This document shows, piece by piece, positions 20,279-28,848 of a DNA stretch of 60,977 bases. The notes beneath the pieces are model-generated. The model was given only the letters and a program-made list of their open reading frames with translations, searched no databases and was not told the DNA's origin. Source of the DNA: Rickettsia sp. (GTDB lineage: Bacteria; Pseudomonadota; Alphaproteobacteria; Rickettsiales; Rickettsiaceae). The translations under genes and the position numbers were made by a program. Within the stretch, counting starts at the first letter, position 1. Each line of letters opens with the position of its first letter. Location of the stretch: positions 1 through 60,977 of the forward strand of contig JAHFPS010000003.1 of the NCBI GenBank assembly GCA_023269695.1, given 5' to 3'.

Positions 20279-20417
20279 AGCGAGGAGCTACATTTAGTAG
20301 TGACGAAGCAATCCTGTTCTGTCATCCCTGCGAAAGCAGGTATCTTAGATTCCCGCCGTTGCTAAGAATGACATCTTACAATTGCTTCATCGCCGCAAAG
20401 AGGCTTCTCGCAATGAC
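20279..20417. repeat. RPE-like repeat with a second palindrome nested inside
   Basis: The outer arms run from GCGAGGAGCTACATTTAGTA to CTTCTCGCAATGAC. Between them sits a complete palindrome of another family, from TGTCATCCCTGCGAAAGC to GCTAAGAATGACA (about 20320-20373). The gap 20234-20887 holds this repeat, an antitoxin-like remnant and two hairpins described separately. Confidence 0.8.
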
Positions 20418-20527
20418 TCTGGTTGTTTTTCCGGTAACTTTTAAATTGCCCTGATCGATACATATTAGAGAAAATCTTGTGTATCAATGGCAAAATATTG
20501 TACAATATTTTATTATATAATAATCAA

Positions 20528-20611
20528 ATGAAAAAAGTAACTTATTCATACATTAGACAAGATTTAAACACAATTTTAGGTCAAAAGGATCATTATGATA
20601 GTTTAGCATAA
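20528..20611 (+). pseudogene. Phd/YefM-type antitoxin remnant
   Basis: A 27-codon frame reads MKKVTYSYIRQDLNTILGQ and then ends. The first residues match the N-terminal DNA-binding strand and helix of YefM/Phd antitoxins (MKxVTYSxxRxxLxxxL), whose normal length is 70-90 residues. The C-terminal part and any toxin are missing. The stop codon lies in a hairpin. It may be a decayed toxin-antitoxin locus; the short length keeps confidence low. Confidence 0.4.
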
Positions 20612-20617
20612 ACTATC
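20597..20617. repeat. 9-bp perfect inverted repeat
   Basis: GATAGTTTA and TAAACTATC flank the triplet GCA at the end of the antitoxin-like remnant. It could be a terminator-like hairpin or an operator; no T run follows. Confidence 0.5.
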
Positions 20618-20688
20618 ATTGACAAAAGTGTAATAATACTAGTGAATATAAAAAGCTATGTTAATACTAATTAATTAGCAAAATGCTT

Positions 20689-20717
20689 TGTTTGCACTGA
20701 TATTTTATGATATAATT
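20689..20717 (+). promoter_or_regulatory. Possible sigma-70 promoter before the membrane protein gene
   Basis: TTGTTT is followed after 17 bases by a consensus TATAAT hexamer, about 170 bp upstream of ATG 20888. In such AT-rich DNA a chance match is possible. A hairpin at 20731-20758 lies just downstream of the predicted start of transcription. Confidence 0.3.
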
Positions 20718-20730
20718 GTGCTGTGAAATA

Positions 20731-20758
20731 GATAATAGCAACTGGAATAGCTATTATC
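20731..20758. other. Leader hairpin, 9-bp stem
   Basis: GATAATAGC and GCTATTATC form a perfect stem with a 10-base loop in the leader of the gene at 20888. It is not related to the RPE families. A role in RNA stability or attenuation is conjecture. Confidence 0.45.
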
Positions 20759-20887
20759 CGACTGAATTTCTACCATTTCGTACTTAGATATATATTTTTT
20801 TGGCAAGCTGAATTTTACAACTTAAATTTCCATCTAAAGTAATTTGTTTAACGTTCTTATATCTTAAGTGAATCGCTAAATTTTTTT

Positions 20888-22663
20888 ATGATTTTAATAC
20901 CAATATTGGCTATTATAGGCTATGCACTCTTATTTTCAAAATTATTAAAAATAAAATTCACGTTTATTTTACCATCTATAGCTTCTTTATTAATAGTATT
21001 TTTATATTTTTGCACCATACTTGAAGTATTATATTATGTTACATATTTTACTTACTATATTGGAATTATATGCTTAATTGGCTATCTGGTATTAGTAAAT
21101 TATCAACGGTCTTATCAAGTTCTGCAAAAACTACCTTTAACATCCAAAGCAGATTCTGTAGTAAGACAACATTTAGGTGAAATTCTTGCATTATTTCTAA
21201 TAATTCTATTATTTTATTTATATACAAGAAATGCATATTTCAGTGCCTGGGATGATTTTAGCCATTGGGGAGTTTGTAGTAAAGAGCTATTACACTATAA
21301 CTTTTTTGGGCAGCAATATATCCACCCTTCCTCTATTGTTAAAGCTCATGCTCATTACCCTCGAGGAAGTGCTGTATATCACTATTTCATGTTATTATTA
21401 CCTGGTTATTCTGAAGGTAATGCACTATTTGCTCACTTTTTATTACATTTAATTTTTCTAGCTCCATTAATGGCTAATAAAAGATTTTGGCAAACTATCT
21501 TTTTAATCTTTTATCTATTGGTCATTGTTGTACTTTACACAACTGGTATAAGGTCAGTATATAATGACAGTACTATTGGTTTGATGTTTAGCTCTCTTTT
21601 TGCCATTTATATATTGGAAAAAAATAAAGAAACAGCCTTCTTACTGATGTTACCTATTATAGCTTTATTACCTTTATTTAGAGAAGTAGGTTTATGGCTG
21701 GCAACTTTGGCATCTATAATTTTGATATTCAATCACTTAAAAACTAACAAAGAAAACAATAGGAACAGAATTTTCTTTCTATATTTTATGTTATTACTCC
21801 TACCTTTCTTATGCAGTTCTTTTTGGATGAACTATTTTAAAAGTACTCATGATTTCTTTTATCGTACCCAACATAGTTTTACTAATGTCAAGCTAATAGC
21901 AGAAAACTTTAACGAACAACATATATTAGTGCTACTAAAATATTGTCAAGCTTTAGGTAATTTTTTAATTAAAGAAGGAAGCATAGGAATATATATTTTA
22001 TGCTTGCTCAGTTGGTACGGGATATATCAATATAATCGGTCACTAATACAAGAATATCGATTTTATTTAATTGCTACAATCATTTGCTGTATAATATTTG
22101 CTTTATGGCGACTATATTTATACTTCGTAGCTTTCACTTACGATGAAGCAATCAGAGCGGCTTCTTTATTACGATATTTAGGGTGCTATTGTCTAGTATT
22201 TGCTGTTATCTCATCTGTGTATATAAAGAAAACTATTTATACAGTTAATATTGATAAAAAAGTGAGCTTCTTACTAGGATTATTATTTACGGTTTCATTA
22301 ATTGTTATGGGAAGAAGTATAGCTAGAATACCAAAGCAGTTACCTAAACCCCAAAAAGTTTTTTACCAACAGTCAGAAGTTATAAGGAATTTACTTGCTA
22401 ATAACTTAATAGTTGATATTAACTTTGAGAATAAACGTGATGCCCTTGATTGTTATAAATTAAACTACAGATTGGCACCATATTTTGCTTATGAGTCCTT
22501 ACTACAATGCCTGGATTACCCTATTAATTTTCAAGCAAAGCAACAAGAACTAGAATTTATAGAACCAATAGAATTAAAACAACTTTTAGAAAACAAGCAC
22601 ATAAATACTCACTACAAAATTTTATATAAGCCGTTTATGAATAAATTAGATTTTAAAATATAA
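20888..22663 (+). CDS. Large polytopic membrane protein, GT-C-like
   Basis: The 591-residue protein has roughly twelve or more hydrophobic segments. After the third, a loop has AWDDFSHWG (about residues 118-126), an acidic-aromatic motif like that of GT-C glycosyltransferases, where an Asp in the first large periplasmic loop is catalytic. A soluble tail of about 100 residues follows the last segment. I therefore suspect a lipid-linked sugar transferase or related polymerase acting on cell-surface glycan, but no specific family is assured. It stands alone between repeats; the gene upstream is a decayed antitoxin. Confidence 0.5.
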   Translation: MILIPILAIIGYALLFSKLLKIKFTFILPSIASLLIVFLYFCTILEVLYYVTYFTYYIGIICLIGYLVLVNYQRSYQVLQKLPLTSKADSVVRQHLGEILALFLIILLFYLYTRNAYFSAWDDFSHWGVCSKELLHYNFFGQQYIHPSSIVKAHAHYPRGSAVYHYFMLLLPGYSEGNALFAHFLLHLIFLAPLMANKRFWQTIFLIFYLLVIVVLYTTGIRSVYNDSTIGLMFSSLFAIYILEKNKETAFLLMLPIIALLPLFREVGLWLATLASIILIFNHLKTNKENNRNRIFFLYFMLLLLPFLCSSFWMNYFKSTHDFFYRTQHSFTNVKLIAENFNEQHILVLLKYCQALGNFLIKEGSIGIYILCLLSWYGIYQYNRSLIQEYRFYLIATIICCIIFALWRLYLYFVAFTYDEAIRAASLLRYLGCYCLVFAVISSVYIKKTIYTVNIDKKVSFLLGLLFTVSLIVMGRSIARIPKQLPKPQKVFYQQSEVIRNLLANNLIVDINFENKRDALDCYKLNYRLAPYFAYESLLQCLDYPINFQAKQQELEFIEPIELKQLLENKHINTHYKILYKPFMNKLDFKI

Positions 22664-22677
22664 TACAAAAAAGAAAA

Positions 22678-22823
22678 TAGACCTCCTTCGAAACTCGCTT
22701 GTGCTGAGGGATTTGAAGGAGACACGGAACACAGAACCGCAGCGTACTCTAATGTGCGTGAGGATTCGAGTACCGGATCGACGTACAAATCACCAGCAGA
22801 AGTAGAGTTTCGAAAGAGGTCTA
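22678..22823. repeat. 146-bp palindromic repeat abutting the miaA start
   Basis: This copy of the TAGACCTC family ends in GAGGTCTA directly before the ATG of miaA at 22824. Its 3' arm carries the only purine-rich Shine-Dalgarno-like sequence upstream of that gene. Confidence 0.85.
22813..22819 (+). promoter_or_regulatory. miaA ribosome-binding site supplied by the repeat
   Basis: AAAGAGG lies 4 bases before ATG 22824 and is part of the conserved terminal arm (also present at 8800-8808). This supports use of ATG 22824 as the start. Confidence 0.45.
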
Positions 22824-23759
22824 ATGTTAGTTATATGTGGACCCACCGCTAGTGGTAAGTCTTATTTGGCACATTATTTAGCTAAAATATATGATGGCGA
22901 GATAGTTAACAGTGATTCTATGCAGATATATAGGCAGATACCTATTATTACTGCCTCACCATCACAGATATACCAAAATGAAATTTCCTATCATCTTTAT
23001 AATTTTCTATCTGTAGATCAAGAATTTTCAGTAATACAATATGTAAATCATGCTCTTGCAAAAATTACAGACATTCGTAACAGAGATAAGCTGCCAATAA
23101 TTGTTGGTGGTACGGGATTATATATTAATTCGCTACTTTTTGGTTATAATGAAATACCGACAATATCTCCTGAAATTAGGCAATATGTTAGAGAGCTACA
23201 TTCTAAGATTGGCTCATGTCAATTCTTTAATAAACTAAAAGAGCTTGATGTATGGGCTAGCCAGAAATTAAATAAGCACGATAGTCAGAGAGTTATAAGA
23301 GCCTATGAAGTATTTATGCAAACCGGACAATCTATATTTGCTTTCCAAGACACACAAAATATATCCTTTCTTCCAAAATCTGACTTTAAAGTAATTTTTC
23401 TACATCCGGAGCGAGAATTTCTTTATCGAACATGTAATGCCAGGTTAGAAAAAATATTTAATGAAGGAGCAATTGAAGAAGTAGCTCTAATTAAAAAAAT
23501 TTTTCCTGATATACGATCTTCTGCAAAAAAAACTATTGGTATGCAAGAAATATTATCTTATCTAAATAATGAAATTACTTTACAGACTGCCTTAAATCTA
23601 GCCCAAACTAAAACCAGGTAATATGCAAAAAGACAAATCACCTGGTTCAAAAACCAAATAAAAGACAAAATTACTCTAGAATATTGCAATAATCAACAAT
23701 TTGAAGAATTAATTATTAACTTGGAAAGGCACCTAGATAATTATGTAAAGATTAATTAA
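22824..23759 (+). pseudogene. miaA: tRNA dimethylallyltransferase, interrupted by an in-frame stop
   Basis: The enzyme adds a dimethylallyl group to A37 of tRNAs reading UNN codons. The P-loop [10 protein letters not shown], the NSDSMQIYRQIPI segment, IVGGTGLYINSL and the helical insert are present. The first frame stops at TAA 23619-23621 after 265 residues ending QTKTR. The same frame then continues for 45 codons, beginning [13 protein letters not shown], the conserved MiaA C-terminal motif, and stops at 23757-23759. TAA in place of CAA is a single C-to-T change at the expected Gln. Full length would be 311, normal for MiaA. The short form lacks the YAKRQ.TWF segment, so activity is doubtful. 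It begins a few residues later than usual because a repeat adjoins the start. Confidence 0.88.
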
Positions 23760-23945
23760 TCTAGTTAATGCTGGACTAATTCTTATGGAAGTTTTTGGAG
23801 ATTATTGAAGTAGTTATCGACATAGTAACAAATTAGTTGTTGAAAAAATAGTGAGATATTGTATCTTGAACACTTACCTGACAATCAGGTGGTAAATTGA
23901 TAGTGTTTGCCAGATCAAATGTCAACTAATACACTATAGGAAGAT

Positions 23946-24478
23946 ATGTATAAAAAATTGCAGCATTTTTTTAAAAAACCATCTCCAAGAGAACAGTTAT
24001 TGGATGCGATTCGTGCAGATAATAAAACACAATTGTTAGTAATAACAAACAAAATCTAAACAGTTTAGATTTGTCAAAATGTCAACTAGCTTTACTTAAG
24101 AATCTAGCTGATAAACAAAATCAAGAAAGTTACATATTTTCTGATTTCAAACAGTTATTTGTAGATAGATTATCAGAGCATATACCACCAACCTTTTCAA
24201 GGCAGAAAAGTGTACCTTCTGGTATTCCCATTGTAGATACATCGCTATCAAAGCCGGTAAGTACAAGTTCTAGAGCATCTTCTGTACAAGAAGCACCTTT
24301 AAGTCATGGCTCTATAGATTCTACGATATTGAATAATACTAATTATCTTTCAATTAAAAAACGCTGCCAAAATAATGAATTGCTATTAGTGGATCATAAA
24401 AATCTGCTATATTATATATATAGCACGCGAATTCGGTGGATAACAAGTTATCACAAATTCACGTATATTAATAGATAG
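23946..24478 (+). pseudogene. Unidentified gene, probably frameshifted
   Basis: A frame starts at ATG 23946 with AGGAAG upstream at proper spacing, reads MYKKLQHFFKKPSPREQL, and stops after 37 codons (24055-24060 region). The frame displaced by one base continues without a strong start signal to 24478, with SLDLSKCQLALLKNLADK near its beginning and a Ser/Thr/Pro-rich middle. Joining the frames near 24026-24055 gives one protein of about 175 residues. No domain is recognised. Alternatively the second part starts at TTG 24071 as a 135-residue protein. No function is assigned. The region 23760-23945 before it shows no gene. Confidence 0.5.
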
Positions 24479-24486
24479 TAGGTTTA

Positions 24487-25500
24487 ATGTCACAAATATT
24501 AGTAAAGCGTTGGTTGGCTGCGTGCTGCTGCATGGTGGTGTTTATGATTTTTTGGGGTGGTCTTACTAGGCTTACTGATGCTGGCTTATCAATTGTTGAA
24601 TGGAAGCCAGTAGCAGGGGTCGTACCACCGCTTAGTAATGTTGAGTGGCAGGATGAGTTTAGTAAATATCAACAATCAGTTGAATATAAGCAAAAAAATA
24701 CTAATATGACTATCTCAGAGTTTAAATTTATTTTTTGGATTGAATTTATTCATCGTTTTGCTGGTAGAGTTGCCGGTTTATTATATCTGATACCGTTAGT
24801 GTATTTTTTGGTAATGGGGCAAATTAGTAGCAGATCACTGCCAGTATATTTGGGGATATTGTTATTATTTGGGGTTCAGGGGTTTATGGGCTGGTATATG
24901 GTGAAAAGCGGGTTAATTTTGCAGCCATATGTCAGTCATTTTCGCTTAGCTGGTCATTTGATTATAGCGATTATTATCTATAATTTATTGTTTTATCAGT
25001 TGATGAAAAATAGTTTCGATATTTTACTAAGTGAAAAAACAACAAGTTTAAATTTAGCAAAATTCTGTTGTTTAGTAACTATTAGTATAGTTTACATACA
25101 GATTTTTTTAGGGGGGTTGGTTGCGGGGCTTGATGCTGGGCAGGTATATAATAGCTTTCCATTAATGGGTGATAATTTTATACCTGAAGAACTAGCGTTT
25201 AAACTACTTACTATAGATAGCTTAAACAATCCTGTAATTGTTCAGTTTTTCCATAGAATGGGAGCATATATGCTTTGTGTTAGTGCTGGATTCTTAGTAG
25301 TGAGCTTAATAAAAACCAAGCATCCTAAATTAAATAAAGCGGCTTATTATATTGTTGGTGTATTGCTATTACAAATGTTAGCTGGCATAGTGACTATTTT
25401 ATATTCAGTACCTGTATTAATAGCTTTATTCCATCAGATTTGTGCAATCATACTATTATCTTGTATATTATGGAGTTATTTTTTACTAAAGAGTGCATAA
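24487..25500 (+). CDS. ctaA: Heme A synthase (CtaA/COX15)
   Basis: The 337-residue membrane enzyme oxidises heme O to heme A for cytochrome aa3 oxidase. It has eight predicted membrane segments in two similar halves. Signature residues are GGLTRLTDAGLSIVEWKPV (residues 15-33), the heme ligand histidines in EFIHRFAGR and FRLAGHL, then GGLVAGLDAGQVYNSFPLMG, FFHRMGAY and LFHQICA in the second half. These are typical of the alphaproteobacterial and mitochondrial type. AGGTTTA precedes ATG 24487. Confidence 0.95.
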   Translation: MSQILVKRWLAACCCMVVFMIFWGGLTRLTDAGLSIVEWKPVAGVVPPLSNVEWQDEFSKYQQSVEYKQKNTNMTISEFKFIFWIEFIHRFAGRVAGLLYLIPLVYFLVMGQISSRSLPVYLGILLLFGVQGFMGWYMVKSGLILQPYVSHFRLAGHLIIAIIIYNLLFYQLMKNSFDILLSEKTTSLNLAKFCCLVTISIVYIQIFLGGLVAGLDAGQVYNSFPLMGDNFIPEELAFKLLTIDSLNNPVIVQFFHRMGAYMLCVSAGFLVVSLIKTKHPKLNKAAYYIVGVLLLQMLAGIVTILYSVPVLIALFHQICAIILLSCILWSYFLLKSA

Positions 25501-25514
25501 GCCAAATTCACAGA

Positions 25515-25610
25515 CGTCATTGCGAGGAGGCGCGAAGCCCGAACGAAGCAATCCATTTTTGGTTACTTTTATGGATTGCTTCGTCGACCTACTGTCTTCT
25601 CGCAATGACG
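25515..25610. repeat. RPE-like palindrome
   Basis: A complete palindrome runs from CGTCATTGCGAGGAGGC to CTTCTCGCAATGACG and is followed by TCTAGAACATTAACGGGTTAGCTAT, the flank common to several copies. It fills the gap between ctaA and the pseudouridine synthase gene. Confidence 0.85.
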
Positions 25611-25655
25611 TATCTAGAACATTAACGGGTTAGCTATATTAAAGAGTGTATATAA

Positions 25656-26573
25656 GTGGCAATATTAAATGTTGATCTAGAACTACCTTGTAGGTTGGAT
25701 CGTTACTTAAAGAAATTATATCCTAGTCTTACTCAAGGAATAATTGAGCGTGCCTTAAGGTTTAAGCAGATAATGGTTAATTCTTGTAAGGTAGCAGCCA
25801 ATTTGCGAATAAATGTTGGTGATCAAATTTTTATAGAGGATAGTTTAAATTTACAACCTCCAAAAATCTCTGGTAGGATTTTTGCCAGTTCAGCAATTAT
25901 ACTATCCGGTAAGTTGTTGAAGGATTATCTAATTTATCAGGATGAGTGGCTGATAGCAATCAATAAGCCAGCTGGTCTTGCCACCCAAGGTGGTAGCAAG
26001 ATAAATCTATCTATAGATGATGCACTGCAATATTTAAATAGTCAGGGGGCAGATTTTAAATTAGTTCATAGGTTAGACAAAGATACTTCAGGGATATTAC
26101 TAATTGCCAAAAATTATGCTAGTAGTATAAAATTAGTTAAAGCCTTTCAGGAAAAGGATATTCAAAAAACCTATATAGCGGTAGTTTTAGGTAAGCTTCC
26201 ACAATTTGAGGGAGAAATTAGTGGTATGATAGGTAAGAATAGGGGCGGGGCGTATGAAACTGTCCAAAATGATGAGGAGAATGGCAAATTATCGATAACT
26301 CGCTATAAGTTACTTAAGAATTTACATAATGGTTTAACACTGGTTGAGTTTACTCCTCTTACTGGCAGGATGCATCAACTTCGATTCCATGCAAAAATGC
26401 TAGCTTGCCCTATAATAGGTGATAGAAAATATGGAACCTTAGAAGCAATAGCTCTATCCAAGGAAATGTTATTACATGCCAAAAAAATAATCTTACCTGA
26501 GAAAATACTTGGTAAAGAAATAATAATTGATACAACCTTACCAAGTTATTTTAGTATTGGTTGTGATGGGTAA
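25656..26573 (+). CDS. rluC: RluA-family pseudouridine synthase (RluC-like)
   Basis: The 305-residue enzyme isomerises uridines in 23S rRNA. An N-terminal S4 RNA-binding domain (RLDRYLKKLYPSLTQGIIERAL to VGDQIFI, residues 12-62) precedes the catalytic domain with HRLDKDTSGILLIAK, where Asp is catalytic, and FTPLTGRMHQLRFH. It starts at GTG 25656 with AGAGTG upstream; no earlier start is available. RluC is favoured over RluD from overall layout, without certainty. Confidence 0.85.
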   Translation: MAILNVDLELPCRLDRYLKKLYPSLTQGIIERALRFKQIMVNSCKVAANLRINVGDQIFIEDSLNLQPPKISGRIFASSAIILSGKLLKDYLIYQDEWLIAINKPAGLATQGGSKINLSIDDALQYLNSQGADFKLVHRLDKDTSGILLIAKNYASSIKLVKAFQEKDIQKTYIAVVLGKLPQFEGEISGMIGKNRGGAYETVQNDEENGKLSITRYKLLKNLHNGLTLVEFTPLTGRMHQLRFHAKMLACPIIGDRKYGTLEAIALSKEMLLHAKKIILPEKILGKEIIIDTTLPSYFSIGCDG

Positions 26574-26638
26574 ATTTGAAACGTTTTAGCATACCAATAA
26601 TATTTTCATGGTCTGTACAAAAATCTGTGTAAATTCCC

Positions 26639-26714
<76 letters not shown>

Positions 26715-26774
26715 TAAAATACCTTATATACTCATTATAGCTAACCCCATTAGCATTTAGCCATAGTAAACTGG

Positions 26775-26866
26775 TGTCATTGCGAGGAGGCATGAGCCGA
26801 CGAAGCAATCCATAAAAGTAACCAAAAATGGATTGCTTCGTCGGCTCATGCCTCCTCGCAATGACG
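26775..26866. repeat. RPE-like palindrome
   Basis: It runs from GTCATTGCGAGGAGGCATG to CATGCCTCCTCGCAATGAC with long complementary arms. The flank TATAGCTAACCCCATTAGC (26740-26757) precedes it, and a fragment with TCTTCTAACTTTCGATAGCT follows at about 26921-26941. The two fill most of 26715-26977. Confidence 0.85.
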
Positions 26867-26977
26867 CTAGTTATTTTCCCGCAACTTTTAAACTACCATG
26901 ATGACCTCTAAAACCGTTTCTTCTTCTAACTTTCGATAGCTGTGGTATATACTCATTAGTCCAGTTTTATACTATAA

Positions 26978-27550
26978 TTATAAAGATGAATCCATAAATT
27001 TTTTAAATATTTCGTTATTTTCTAATATTTTTAGCTCTTCTTTACACCAAGGGGAAAAGTTTGCTGAGTGTTGTTCTGTGTATAACTTAAAGTCTTGCCA
27101 TTTAAGTAATTTTACTTCTGCTATTTCTTGTTCATTTATTCTGATAATATCATCTGATAAAGCTAAATATATCGGGCATATTTCATTTTCTACAATATTA
27201 TTTATAGCAAATTTATAACGATAATTAGCAATAAAATATACTTTCTGTAGGCTTACCAAACCTAATTCAAATTCTGCATGCCTATAAACAGCCTGTTCAT
27301 AAGTTTCGTTAATTTGTGGATGTCCACAAAAACTATTTGACCAAAATCCACCCCAGGTTTTTTTGAGTAAGCTTCTTTTTTGTATGACAATTTCTTTTTG
27401 GCTATTGAAAAGAAACACAGAAATCCCTCTATGCAATGGTGTATTAGAATTATGAGCTTTTAATTTTTCTTCTATTCCAAGGATATTATCGTGTTCATCA
27501 ACTAATACAACATGTATACTCTTCTGCTTTAAATCATTTGAATATGACAT
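26978..27550 (-). CDS. idi: Isopentenyl-diphosphate delta-isomerase, type I
   Basis: The 190-residue NUDIX-fold enzyme interconverts IPP and DMAPP. HRGISVFLFNSQKEIVIQKR begins the domain, TWGGFWSNSFCGHP carries the catalytic Cys in the family motif NSFCGHP, and the NUDIX box with YEQAVYRHAEFELG follows; a late WCKEEL segment is also typical. The start codon overlaps the waaA stop by one base (TAATG), so the two are translationally coupled. No mevalonate or MEP pathway genes are in the window; rickettsiae are thought to take IPP or DMAPP from the host, which fits. Confidence 0.92.
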   Translation of the reverse strand: MSYSNDLKQKSIHVVLVDEHDNILGIEEKLKAHNSNTPLHRGISVFLFNSQKEIVIQKRSLLKKTWGGFWSNSFCGHPQINETYEQAVYRHAEFELGLVSLQKVYFIANYRYKFAINNIVENEICPIYLALSDDIIRINEQEIAEVKLLKWQDFKLYTEQHSANFSPWCKEELKILENNEIFKKFMDSSL

Positions 27551-28845
27551 TAATTATTTACTCCTACTAATAAATATTTTTCTATAATAGCTAAATAATT
27601 ACCTAAAATCTGTTGGTTTTTATTAACAAATTCTAGGGCGTTAGTCTGATAAATTTTAGCTTCCTCGATACCAATTTCAGATAGAAGATATTCTATTTTA
27701 TTCAATAAATCAATTTCATTTTGAATTTGAATAGCAGCTTTATTAACAAGCATTTCATTGGCAATATTAGCAGAATTACTCATATCTGGTCCAAATATAA
27801 TATAATTAGCAAAATATGCTGGCTCAAGTACGTTATGTCCACCTTGTTTAAACGAACCACCAACAAATGATATATAAGCTATGCTAAAAAATAATCCAAG
27901 TTCTCCAAATTTATCAACGATGTAAAGATCATCAGTTAGAATAGGTATATTTTGTTCAGACTTGATACTATAGGTTAAATTTAATTGAGTACACGCTTTT
28001 CCTATATCATTTTTACGTTCAGGATGGCGTGGAATTAAAATAAAATAGCAATTTGGATATCGTTGTTTTATTGGTTTTATAACATTAAGTAATACTGATT
28101 CATCTTCCAGATGGGTGCTGGCAAAGGTGATAATTCTTTTAGTACTCATATGTTGTGCTAAAATTGTTAATTCTTGTTCATTCACAGGTAATTTTTTGTT
28201 AGCAAATTTGATATTGCCTAAGTTATCTATATTGGTCATACCAAGTTGCGTAAATTTCTGAAAATCGGTGTTACTTTGAACAATAATTTCACTAAAATTA
28301 GAGGTGATTGACCTAAAAAATGAACTTATTTTTTTCCATGATTCAAATGATTTATCAGAAATACGGGCATTCAGTAATAATAGTTTACAATGTTTTTTTC
28401 CTTCACTAATTAGGCATGGCCATAATTCTGATTCAACAAAGATTCCTAAACTCGGTTGCCAATTTTGAAAAAATTTCTTAACAAAAATAATATTGTCTAT
28501 AGGAATTAGTTGATGAATGGCATTTACAGGTAGCTTCTGTTGTAATATTTTTGCAGAAGATTTAGTTCCTGAAGTAACCAAAAACTTTAAGGCGGTTTTT
28601 GGCATCGTTCTTTTTAGCCAGAGATTATTGATATTTTCAACTAAGGTAAGAGCTATCATAGATTCCCCTACACTGGCGGCATGTATCCAAACTAAAGTTT
28701 CGTTTCGTTTAGTATGTGTATGCCCAATAGCAAAACGTTCGCCAATACGTTTTATCTCTTCTTTGCCAACAATAACTCTTAATATCAGTAAAAGAACATA
28801 TACTGGAAGAAGTAGGAAATTTAAGATATGATATAAATAGATCAT
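27550..28845 (-). CDS. waaA: Kdo transferase
   Basis: The 431-residue inner-membrane glycosyltransferase attaches Kdo residues to lipid A precursor. An N-terminal membrane anchor (FLLLPVYVLLLILRVIVG) is followed by the N-terminal domain with IHAASVGESMIAL, containing the catalytic Glu, and a C-terminal domain with ITFASTHLEDE, FILIPRHPERK and SFVGGSFKQGGHNVLEPA. It sits in the run aatA, acyltransferase, waaA, idi. Kdo precursor enzyme KdsD is encoded at about 40 kb. Confidence 0.94.
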   Translation of the reverse strand: MIYLYHILNFLLLPVYVLLLILRVIVGKEEIKRIGERFAIGHTHTKRNETLVWIHAASVGESMIALTLVENINNLWLKRTMPKTALKFLVTSGTKSSAKILQQKLPVNAIHQLIPIDNIIFVKKFFQNWQPSLGIFVESELWPCLISEGKKHCKLLLLNARISDKSFESWKKISSFFRSITSNFSEIIVQSNTDFQKFTQLGMTNIDNLGNIKFANKKLPVNEQELTILAQHMSTKRIITFASTHLEDESVLLNVIKPIKQRYPNCYFILIPRHPERKNDIGKACTQLNLTYSIKSEQNIPILTDDLYIVDKFGELGLFFSIAYISFVGGSFKQGGHNVLEPAYFANYIIFGPDMSNSANIANEMLVNKAAIQIQNEIDLLNKIEYLLSEIGIEEAKIYQTNALEFVNKNQQILGNYLAIIEKYLLVGVNN

Positions 28846-28848
28846 AAA

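Noticed and set aside
25440-25625. Open frame overlapping the end of ctaA
   Set aside because: It consists of an out-of-frame ctaA tail followed by an RPE-like palindrome.
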